Positions 22,520-30,998 of a DNA stretch of 64,000 bases are shown here, piece by piece. The notes under the pieces are model-generated. The model saw only the letters and a list, made by a program, of their open reading frames with translations, made no database searches and had not been told where the DNA came from. The translations under genes were made by a program, and so were the position numbers. Within the stretch, counting starts at the first letter, position 1, and the number at the start of each line of letters is the position of its first letter. Source of the stretch: Rhytidiadelphus loreus (lineage: Eukaryota > Streptophyta > Bryopsida > Hypnales > Hylocomiaceae); assembly GCA_947034895.1 (NCBI GenBank), contig OX344762.1:82826981-82890980 (forward strand), given 5' to 3'.

Positions 22520-24480
22520 TTTTAGTTGAGTGGGTTCCCATACGGGAACCCGAGAGGAGGGATTTAGAAGGGAAAAAAAGACCAGACTAGCCACCAACAC
22601 CAGTACCGGGGCAGCCCGGCAACAGTACCGGAGCAGCCCGGCAGCGGGACCAGCAGCCAACCCAGCAACAGTACCGGCAGCCAGCCAGCAGCAGTATCGG
22701 CAGACAGTACCGGCAACAATACCGGCAAGCCAGCCGGCGGGGGGGGGCAGGGGAGTCCAGGGGGCTGGGCTGGGGGATCGGGGGAGTCCAGGGTGCTTGG
22801 GCTGGGGAGTCGGGGAGTCCAGGGGTGCTTGGGCAGGGGATCGGGGGAGTCCAGAGAGGGGGGGAAAAAGCCAGAAGTTCCTCACTACAACTGGGTAATC
22901 TAGTACATACGGGACGATGCCCTGCGGGGCCCCAATCTCCTTTTTTTTTGGATTTCTACCACAACAGGACTAAAAACTGGAGGTCCAGTTAGTGGGTATA
23001 AAAACAAGGGGACCAATCAATCCTAGGGGCAAGACCAGGGAGGAGGGAGAAAAGAAGTCGCCATTCGCACGCCCAACCTGCACGAACCTCTCAACCACTC
23101 TCACCATGGCGCCAATGAGCCGCCATACACAATGAAAGAAAATTTAGGAGGAAGGGAGATATAGGAGAGAAGGAGAGAGACGATAAATAGTGCCGCGTCA
23201 TAGGATTAGATAGGAAATCTTGAGAGCTCCTTACAACCATTAGAGGGAGGATTAGAATGACACCAACAATGACGACGTAAGAGAATGGGTGATTTTTCCA
23301 AGAGTTAGAGTCATAAGGTGTAAGTCCAAATCAAAGCATTGGTAGGAATAGTGGTTAGGCAAAAGAAAAGGAGATAAGGATAAGGAAAGGGATCCTAGAA
23401 CCTCCATACTTGTTTTCCCTTCTAACACTAAGCCGTAGGCATTTGACCACTTCAAAATACGTGTCCACTATGGAATACAAGCACGCGGCTGGAGGTATGG
23501 AGGAAAATGCCGCGCATGCCAACGACGATCAGGTGAGTCAGTAAACTAATCCCCGGTGCTTTCTTTCTTTTAACTTACGCTAAACCCTGTTAGGTAGTGA
23601 TTAATTTCGATTAGCAAATAGGAATTAGGGGGGACCTTAAGTTTAGACATAGAAGTTATCGATAGGACTAGAAGTATCCAAACCCATCTCATACATAGAA
23701 GTTGACCACAAAAGCAACCAAATTAGACTAAGATAGGATAGGACTAGGAATTAGTAACCGTTAAGGTCAGAACTCAACCAAGAAGTAAACACTAGAATTA
23801 AGACAAAATAATCCAATTAGGAGTTAGGGTTAAATTAGCAAATCAAAATTGCCTTAGGTAATGAAGACTTAGGGAAGGAAGAAAAAAGATAAATTAAATT
23901 AGGAGATAAATTAGAGAAAAGATAAATTAAATTAGAAGATTAAATTAGGAAAAAAGATAAATTAAATTAGGAGATAAATTAGAGAAAAGATAAATTAAAT
24001 TAGAAGATTAAATTAGGAAAAAAGATAAATTAGATTAGAAGATTAAATTAGGAAAAAAGATAAATTAAATTAGAAGATTAAATTAGGAAAAAAGATAAAT
24101 TAAATTAGGGGATAAATTAGATAAAAGATAAATTAGATTAGAAAATTAAATTAGGAAAAAAGATAAATTAAATTAGGAAAAAAGATAAATTAAATTGGGA
24201 AAAAAGATAAATTAAATTAAGAAAGAGGATAAATTAAATTAGGAAAAAAGATAAATTAAATTAGGAAAAAAGATAAATTAAATTAGGGAAAAAGATAACT
24301 TAGATTAGGAAAAAAACCAATCAACTTAGGAAACCATGGAAGGGACTTAGGTAATCCCTCCTCAGTCTTAGGAAAGGTCAATTAGCCTCAGATTCCCATA
24401 GATTAGGATAGATTCGGTGGTAGTTCGCATAGGCTGCCGTTAGGGGATGGTTAGCCCGAACTATTCCCTCGCCAATTGGG
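22520..24480. other. E1 interior: low-complexity and minisatellite DNA
   Basis: From 22600 to 22870 the sequence is a CAGTACCGG/CAGCCAGC-rich repeat followed by GGGGGAGTCCAGG repeats, matching a GTCCAG-rich stretch in E2 (40620-41110). From 23870 to 24310 it is an imperfect AAGATAAATTAAATTAGG minisatellite. Near 23532 CAG followed by GTGAGTCAG resembles a splice donor. Frames here are created by the repeats and are not called as genes. Confidence 0.55.
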
Positions 24481-24810
24481 GGCAACTCCATTGTTGTCGC
24501 AACGTGAATTTTTGGTTTTGTTAAGTTATCTTAAAATTTGGAGCGGAAGTTCTCTGCAGGAACACCAATCCGGTTTAGGGATAAGTTAGAATCGGAAATT
24601 AGTTGAGGAATGCAGTTAAGGAACTAACCGGATTCTAGTCTGTTACGGAATCTGTTTTGACCGGATTAGTTTTGGATCGGATTGGGCAGTCCGAACCGGA
24701 TTGGTTCTGTCCGGATCAGATCTGGAGGACCGGATTAGGTCAAGAGCGGATTAGGGTTAATCGGATTAGGTCATTTGACCTAATTTCTGGCGGCGCTGAG
24801 AGCCTGGGAC

Positions 24811-24818
24811 TATATAAG
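24811..24818 (+). promoter_or_regulatory. Promoter of the E3 ORF
   Basis: TATATAAG lies 284 bp upstream of the ORF ATG and follows a dense cluster of ACCGGATT-like words (24625-24770), a candidate protein-binding cluster. Confidence 0.6.
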
Positions 24819-25101
24819 GAGAGGCCTTGCCAGTTAGTACCCCTTTTCTACCTTGAGCGCTGAGGCTTGTTTTCACGCTTGGGGCTGTTTTGTGTTTCCT
24901 CTTTGTGATTTCTCTTCAGATCTGTGAGGTAGGGCGTCATTAGTGAGTAGTTCTTTTGGGCGCTGTGGGGTTGGACATCCACAGTTGCAATTTGTTGCTT
25001 TCCGGTTAGGACCAGGAAGGAAAGTAAGGAACGGGACGTGCGGCTAGGAGTGGAAGTGAGGTAGTCTCTGGGAGGTGCTTGAGCGCCTCAAGAACGCGTC
25101 C

Positions 25102-26748
25102 ATGCCGCAGCTACGTAGGTCAAGATTTAGCCCGGTCTTAACAGAAGTTAAACTCCGGAAGGTGGTTCCGGTTATTCCTTCGACAGAACCGGAAAAGACC
25201 GCGTTGATGGAAGATCTCGCGAAGATGGGGTGCGCTGGTCTGGCTGAGAAGCCATGGGGTTTCAAGGAAGAGCGGGTGGTCCGCGAGCTGTTGGGGAAGC
25301 TATCGAACCAATTCGATAATACGGTTAGAGGAAGTCCTGGTCGCTGGACAGAAGAGAAGTGGAGGGAAGTCTACAAGTTCCGGTCGGGAGGCTCAGGGAT
25401 GGCCAGCCGGAAGGACGAGTACATCAAGGACAAGTTCTCGGGACCAGCGAACCTAAAGGATGGATACGCGGTGGACGATTGTGAGGATGACCGGAACCTA
25501 CTCAAGTTCCTGATTCCGATCTTCCACCCGGAGAAGCCGACAAGAGTGACGGTGACTCTCGGCAACACAATATTTGGTGCGCTAACCGGAGAGCGGAAAG
25601 CGGATTGGGCGCGGATCATCAGTGACTTGGTTTCCAATTTGGTGCCTCGGGTAGGGAAGAGTAGGCCCACGCCTCTGTCCCCCTACCTGTTTCACATGTA
25701 TCATCACGATCAAGTCCTGACTGACACGGAGGAGAAGACCTGGCGATCTCAGGAGTCGATTTTGAAGTATGGAGAGTCGGAGACGGATGATGAACCGGAA
25801 GAAGAAGGTTCCGGAACAGAACCGGAAGATGACGAGACAGATGAAGAGGAGGAGTCGTTGAAGAGGACGAAACGACAGAAGACGACGCCTCCGCACGGAA
25901 GAGGAACGCCGCGGGGCGAGACTTCAGAACCGGAACGCCGACCGGATAAGAAGCCGGTCGCAGAAGGAAGTAATCCGGCTGACCCTTTTGGTGAATTGGT
26001 GGAGAACCTCTCCATGATCCGGGGAAACTGGGAGTGTAAGAGGATCACGTTGGAGAAGATTGGGAAACTGATTGGAGCCCAACCGGATAGTCTGTTACCC
26101 GAAAAGGTAGCAGACTGCATCAGTAATCCGGAGGAGAACCGGAAACTGAGAGAAGAGAATCGTCGGCTGCAGGATGAAGTCGACTCGTTGAAGGGGGAGA
26201 TCGTCACCTTCAAAGAAGATTTGGCCGCCACTAGGGAGATGGCGGATGCGACCCAGAAGACAGCGAAGATGATGAAGGAGACGTTCGGAGAATCCGGAAC
26301 GTTGGTCGCCAAAGCAAAGCTGTTTGATGAAGGGTTTCTGGTGGACAAGAAGCTATCCGGTTCCCGGATGGTCCGGATCCTGACAGACTTCGCCGAGAAG
26401 GTTGAGATAGTTATGAGGGAAGCTCGGGAAGCTGCGGACCGGATGGAGATGAGCAGCGTGAAGCTGACCGGAACTGTACTCTCAAGGAGTATCCGTCTTT
26501 CGGATATTTCCTTTCCTGAGTCGTTTCCGGGAGGAACAAAGTTAAACTGGGGGAAGGATGTTACTCCCCAGTCGAAGAAGGAGCGGAAACCGAGAGAGAC
26601 CGGATCTGCTGAGCACATCGAGTTGGATTCATCGCCAGAGCGACCGGATCCTCCTACTGGTGAGAGGGCCAGGAACTTGCAGGAGGTCTTCGACGAGCTT
26701 CCGCCTGAGACCGTCAGCGTCACATTGAAGATGGGCATGGGGTCTTAG
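25102..26748 (+). CDS. Retroelement-associated protein with coiled coil, function unknown
   Basis: A 548-codon frame. The first in-frame ATG is at 25102; the frame is open a little further 5' to a GTG. Residues about 60-240 form a globular region with WTEEKWREVY, an EKPTRVTVTLGNTIFGAL strand/helix, then PTPLSPYLFHMYHHD. This layout resembles plant transposon-borne proteins with a helical PMD-like or 'putative plant transposon protein' domain, but I cannot confirm the family. Residues about 245-300 are highly acidic then basic. Residues about 345-405 form a probable coiled coil (EENRKLREENRRLQDEVDSL). The C-terminus is charged. No reverse transcriptase, protease or zinc-knuckle motif is seen. 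The frame is intact, suggesting a recent insertion or selection. The 329-codon antisense frame is a shadow. Confidence 0.75.
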   Translation: MPQLRRSRFSPVLTEVKLRKVVPVIPSTEPEKTALMEDLAKMGCAGLAEKPWGFKEERVVRELLGKLSNQFDNTVRGSPGRWTEEKWREVYKFRSGGSGMASRKDEYIKDKFSGPANLKDGYAVDDCEDDRNLLKFLIPIFHPEKPTRVTVTLGNTIFGALTGERKADWARIISDLVSNLVPRVGKSRPTPLSPYLFHMYHHDQVLTDTEEKTWRSQESILKYGESETDDEPEEEGSGTEPEDDETDEEEESLKRTKRQKTTPPHGRGTPRGETSEPERRPDKKPVAEGSNPADPFGELVENLSMIRGNWECKRITLEKIGKLIGAQPDSLLPEKVADCISNPEENRKLREENRRLQDEVDSLKGEIVTFKEDLAATREMADATQKTAKMMKETFGESGTLVAKAKLFDEGFLVDKKLSGSRMVRILTDFAEKVEIVMREAREAADRMEMSSVKLTGTVLSRSIRLSDISFPESFPGGTKLNWGKDVTPQSKKERKPRETGSAEHIELDSSPERPDPPTGERARNLQEVFDELPPETVSVTLKMGMGS

Positions 26749-26977
26749 TGTAAAGTAGTTTTGTAAATACCGGGTGTTATGACCGGATTGTAGTTAGGAA
26801 CCGGACCGGATTGGATCCCGGTCTGATAGTTAGGAACCGGATTAGTATTCCGGTCTGTTAGGGTTTTGAACCGGGTTAGCATTCTGGTTTTGTCAGCGAG
26901 GCTTATCCCGGAAATCCAGCGTGGGTTGCCTGCGAGGATTTTCTGGGGCGCTTTTCGCTTTTGGGCGCTTTACAGTG

Positions 26978-26985
26978 TATATAAA
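26978..26985 (+). promoter_or_regulatory. Second TATA-like box in E3
   Basis: TATATAAA lies 230 bp downstream of the ORF stop, again after an ACCGGATT-rich stretch (26780-26870). About 110 bp downstream CAGATTTGTGAGG resembles the CAGATCTGTGAGG found about 107 bp after the first TATA box, so the two promoter blocks look like diverged duplicates. Confidence 0.5.
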
Positions 26986-28194
26986 TTCATTCTCTGCAGA
27001 GGAGAATGGGAGTCTTCTTTTGTTCAAACTTCTTTTGTATTCTATTGGCGCCTTGTTTGTGTGTTCTCCCGTAGTTGGCAGGGCAGATTTGTGAGGAGTT
27101 AGGAGCGCATTTAGAGTTTGGATTGGGATTTCTCCCCTTTGTGTTCTTGTTTTGGTTTTGAGTACATGAAGGCAGGTAGTAAGAGTTGGGAGTACTTTCT
27201 AGTGCCTCAGCACTGCTAGGATTCAATATTCCGGTTGAAGAAGCCACTACTAGGCTAGGCGTATAGGGAAGGAGTCCTTAGGCGCACTAGAACTCCTGGA
27301 TAGGAAATCCGGTCGAGTGTCCGAACTGTTGTGAGGCCTCATTGCTGTAGTGGCGAACGGAAGAGTCTTAGTTGATGTTGGTATGGACGGTTGTACTTGC
27401 AGACACCTACCTTAGTACGGCCGGAACTTGGCATCAAGGTCATTGTAGTATGTGTGGATCGTACGGGGGGTCTTTGTGTGACCTGTGATCTGGATTGTTT
27501 TCTGGATTACTGTGAAAGATCAAACCGGATCCGGATTAGAGTAGGGGAGTAGAGTAGAAGAAGTGGGTCTTCAGCCATTATAAGTCACGGAAGGAGCGGC
27601 GGGCCTGCCACTCTCAAATTCAAGCGGCGACCCCTCTAATGGTAAAACAGAGGCAAAATTAAACCGGATTGGTTACTGGATCGAGTGGGAGTAGACCGGA
27701 AGTTAGAGGTCTAAGAGTTGTATCCAGGACCGGAAGTGTAAAGGTCTTGGTTTTGTTGCAGATTGACGGACCGGATTACTTCCTGGTCTGGATTAGGTCC
27801 GGAACCGGAAGATTGTAGGAAGTCTGGTAGTTATTTCTGTGGGTTTTGTTGTTTCCGGTTGCAGGAGTAGGACCGGAAAGGTGTTGTTGGAGACTGACTT
27901 AGCTTAGAATCGTAAATAGGGTGAATACTTCACAGAATCTCGTGGGTTCGATCTTTAAAGTCACTTTTGTTATACTTTAGAGTGGTTTTTGGTAGTATAA
28001 TATGGGAATTGCGTATCCTGTGTTGCGACAATTGTCACCTGCGGAAACTAGGAACTTAGTAAAGAAGATCCATTGATTGGAAGGCACAATGGACCTACGC
28101 TTAGTCACCCGTTAGGTTAGAATTTAATTAACCCCTAGAACTTGGTTGTGTCCGATTAATTACCAAGGGTGGGTAATTAAGCGCCCACAATGTC

Positions 28195-28370
28195 AGAGCT
28201 ATGAAATCTGATCTCATCAAGGTCCATTTACTTAACTCACCTAACAACGTAGGTCCACTAATGTACCTAGCAAACTAAAACAAAAGTAATTGACTATAAA
28301 TAATGAAGTTGTCAATTTTTACTTTCATCATCCAAAAAATGCAATCCAATGTGTTTTTCAAGTAACTTTG
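28195..28370. other. Right arm of the Mutator-like insertion, no gene
   Basis: Short AT-rich sequence between the E1 target duplication and the 162-bp tandem repeat. Nothing recognised. Confidence 0.4.
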
Positions 28371-28694
28371 AGTCCTGGGCGACCTCTCATGGAGGAGAAT
28401 GCGGGTCAAGGCGACTTCTTAAGGGCGACCTTGGATAAGGGGCGACCGCGGGTGGAAGTGGAAAGAATGGCCCTCCCTTTGTCCAAAAATTGGCAAATTT
28501 GGGCCGTTTGGGGGTTTCTAGCGGCGACTTCGAGTCTTGGGCGACCTCTCATGGAGGAGAACGCGGGTCAGGGCGACTTCTTAAGGGCGACCTCGGGTAA
28601 GGGGCGACCGCGGGTGCAGGTAGAAAGATTGGCCCTCCCTTTGTCTAAAAATTGGCAAATTTGGGCCGTTTATGGGTTTCTAGGGGCTACTAAA
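28371..28694 (+). repeat. 162-bp in-frame tandem duplication
   Basis: Two units (28371-28532 and 28533-28694) of 162 bp each, with several substitutions and no length change. The unit is a multiple of three, and a frame from 28290 to 28724 passes through both, giving two 54-residue repeats (each with GRPLMEENAGQGDFLRAT). There is no ATG at the start of this frame, so coding is doubtful. Each unit contains three to four GGGCGACC-like words, the same motif as the arrays in the arms of the enclosing insertion. Confidence 0.65.
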
Positions 28695-29367
28695 ATTGAC
28701 ATCACTAAGCATATGGTGACATAATGACATGTGCTTCTAATTCAAAGTTGGACACCAACAAGTGAGGACAGAGATTATACGCTTTTTAATGAGAGATCCT
28801 AAGTAGAAACAAATATTTGACGATGTGGTCAACAATAAAAGGACTCTTTTGATTTTAGTTACCTATAGTAAGGCCGCAGGTGCTACTTCAGAGACACTCA
28901 TCTACGCAACTACTCAAATATGACAATGGAATATTTGAAAACACATTAGTAATGAGGTACTTTGTGAGGAAGGTGGGTATAGTCATTGAACCTGATTCAA
29001 AAAAGCAACTAATATGTAGATAGGTGGTAAAGCTACTCATGGTTGATAAAGCCCCTGAAGTTGTTTATCGCATTGATGTTTTGTAATAGGACATGTTGTT
29101 ATTATGTTAGTACAAATAAAAACATAGGTCAAATTTCATGCTTCTAAATTTTGAAAAGGAAAGTAAATATATTAACCACTTTTTATATGATGTGCCATTT
29201 AGAAAAAATATTAAATATTCAAAACGCTAGGTGCCAAGGTCTGTGTATTGAATCTTGAATTTGAATTCTTTTGTGCAAATATTTTGTAATTTTTTCCAAA
29301 CAATGTACTTTAATTTATTTGCTTCTAAACTAATGTGTGTAAAAGTGTACAAAAATAAAATTGAGTT
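28695..29367. other. No gene recognised
   Basis: AT-rich sequence with only short, broken frames. Around 28760-29090 the plus strand reads like a decayed coding sequence, but no family could be identified and stops are frequent. Confidence 0.35.
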
Positions 29368-29371
29368 TTAA

Positions 29372-30250
29372 CCCCTAAAGGACCAACTTGAGTCCTTTTG
29401 AAGGACTTTAAAGAGTTCAAGTAGGTGCATATAGTCTCAATTTTCATTTTCATTTTTTGGACTTTTTTGGAGGATAGAAGAGTACATCATCTTTGTAAGA
29501 ATATAAATTTTTCTTCAATTGGTGTCCAAAAGCAAAATTTATGCCACCCTAAGCTGAAAATAGAGGTCAGCAAGCAACAAAAAAATTACAATAAGTCAAT
29601 TAATATTAAATTTTTTCCCTCAAATATTATATTTTTGTGTACATGTGAAGCTTTGATTCATTCCATTTGGACTAGCAATGAAAAAATTATGGACAATCTT
29701 GTCTTTTAGACAATCTAAACAATTTTTTGAAAAAACATCTTATATGATATATTTTTGAATGCAATTTATACAATTTTTTTGAAAATTGTTTAATATAGTT
29801 AAGTTTTTCTACTAGAACAATCTCACCATTGTGCTTATAGTGTTTCAATTCCAACTTAGAGCTATTAACAATTTAGTTTTTCATTCAATCATAGACCAAC
29901 TCCTATTCAACAATTTCTTAAAGAATGAAAATCAAGTGTGTTTCTATTGAAATTTTTTGCTTAAACTTTCAATTCAATTTTTCAACATAATTTTTTAAAA
30001 TTTAGAGTATAGTGCAATTTTTTTCCACAAATGGTGGTCAAAGTTATCTGAAATTGCAAGCCAAAGTTCAATTTTTTTTTTCCAACTTTGAATGCTAATA
30101 TCTTCCAATCTATGTGGCCAAACTTTATGAAATTTTTACCACATGATCTTAGACAACTTAAGTACAAGATCTTACGGTTAGACTCTCCAAAAAATATTTT
30201 TTCTATTTTCTTGGATGACTGCAGCAGAAGTGGCAGTTTTGAATTGCACT
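29372..30250 (-). mobile_element. TTAA-family element T5 (right tip missing)
   Basis: TTAA at 29368-29371 followed by CCCCTAAAGGACC. The body is the reverse orientation of T2/T4 and includes the conserved block at 30085-30190. The far tip is lost where the sequence runs into the GTCGCCCCTACC array, the mirror image of the T3 join. A frame at 30088-30303 resembles the minus-strand frame in T4. Confidence 0.6.
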
Positions 30251-30264
30251 ACAAATCACTCCTA

Positions 30265-30325
30265 CAAGAGGTCGCCCCTACCTCCACTCGCCCCTACCTG
30301 TAGTCGCCCCTACATGCAGTCACCT
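30265..30325. repeat. Subterminal GTCGCCCCTAC array (right arm)
   Basis: Three to four units of about 17 bp with TCGCCCCTACCT, the inverted counterpart of the GGGCGACC array at 16880-16980 in the opposite arm. Confidence 0.6.
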
Positions 30326-30512
30326 AGTACCCGTATGCGCCCCTTGAGTTTGCCATGTAGATGCCACATGGCATCCAACTGGAGGGGGGTAATTTTATAT
30401 AAAGTCAAAGGTAAATTTGACTTTTCGTGACGTCGTGCGGGCTCTACTAGACGTCTTGCGACGTCTGTCTATCGCGGTGTCGCGCTGTCGCAGCGAACAA
30501 CTCTAGCCTCCG

Positions 30513-30952
30513 CCGCAAGAGGCCCCACCAAACAGAATCCAGCTAACCACCTCAACCACCAAAATAGACACCCGTCTTCTCGACCTCAACATCGCAACGG
30601 CAGCAATGCAGCATTAGCATCCATGCTCCAAACCACCAGCGGTGAAGAAGCATCCCAGGCCTATCCTCCGCCACTCCGTCCAATTCTCACTGCGCACGGC
30701 CAAAATCAATCCAACCCAGCCACCCCACGTACCCCTGCAGGAAAGTATGTGCTGGCAGAATTCCACGATGCCTTCCTAGAATGGTTTAGGACTCACCAAA
30801 GCGAGCCAGCCTTCACCCCTCACGCACACATCTTGACGCCAAACCAGAGAGCAAGGAGGAATGACACAGCAGACCTGTCTCGAAGATTGCGTTCTTCAAT
30901 CCTCCTCCAACGAAGAGACACCCCAGGAAGAATGCAGAAGGGCAAGACATGA
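30513..30952 (+). pseudogene. LINE ORF1, C-terminal part
   Basis: Continuation of the LINE after the insertion. An open stretch with an ATG at 30623 ends at 30952, 46 bp before ORF2 begins. It is basic and proline-rich (LAEFHDAFLEWFRTH near 30750-30790) and most likely is the tail of ORF1. Confidence 0.55.
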
Positions 30953-30998
30953 GAAGCGGCGAATTGTTTCCAGAGATCCCACACACCAACCCTTGCTT

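Larger units (their letters stand above)
24495..28030 (+). mobile_element. LTR-like unit E3 carrying a 548-codon ORF
   Basis: Begins TGTCGCAACGTGAATTTTTG and ends GTTGCGACA, giving inverted tips TGTCGCAAC. It is flanked by a perfect 5-bp duplication, ATTGT (24490-24494 and 28031-28035), inside E1. Length is 3536 bp. It holds a TATA box (24811), the ORF (25102-26748), a second TATA-like box (26978) and many ACCGGATT words on both sides of the ORF. The TGTCGCAAC tip recalls Tat/Ogre-type Ty3/gypsy LTRs (an impression from memory). No repeat of the left end precedes the right end, so the whole unit behaves like one LTR. Confidence 0.75.
20457..28189 (+). mobile_element. LTR-like unit E1 (host of nested E3)
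   Basis: Begins TGTGAGCCCCAAATTCGTGA and ends GCGCCCACA, giving inverted tips TGTG(A/G)GC. The flanks are GTGTC (20452-20456) and ATGTC (28190-28194), a 5-bp duplication with one mismatch. Without E3 it is about 4.2 kb, close to its relative E2 (3776 bp), with which it shares the first ~2 kb and the last ~150 bp. A TATA box lies at 21720. TG...CA ends, the 5-bp duplication and the TATA box fit a single very long LTR, but no second LTR, primer-binding site or polyprotein was found. It may be a solo LTR or a derivative element. Confidence 0.7.
16594..30504. mobile_element. Large Mutator-like insertion within the LINE
   Basis: An 8-9 bp direct repeat, AGCCTCCG(G/C), brackets the insertion at 16585-16593 and 30505-30513. 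The ends are short imperfect inverted repeats (TAGGGTTGTC against the inverted AGAGTTGTTC). Both arms then show, in opposite orientation, a CG-rich zone with GACGTC and CGCGACA words, a TTTACC block, arrays of GGGCGAC-type repeats and a TTAA-family body (16985-17886 and 29372-30250). This arrangement of long inverted arms and a 9-bp duplication suits a MULE. No MURA-type transposase was found. The centre is filled by a 220-bp array and nested LTR-like units. Confidence 0.6.

Noticed and set aside
23870..24310. Regular short repeats resembling a CRISPR array
   Set aside because: Units are AT-rich, variable in length and without unique spacers; this is a minisatellite in a plant genome.
25749..26738. 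329-codon minus-strand frame
   Set aside because: It is antisense to the intact 548-codon ORF and its serine-rich composition is what such a shadow gives.
24495..28030. The two promoter-like blocks of E3 as a diverged LTR pair
   Set aside because: LTRs are identical at insertion; these blocks share only short words while the target duplication and ORF are intact, so an internal duplication is more likely.
20457..28189. E1 as a full-length LTR retrotransposon with two LTRs
   Set aside because: I found no direct repeat of the left end near the right end, no primer-binding site and no gag-pol frame.
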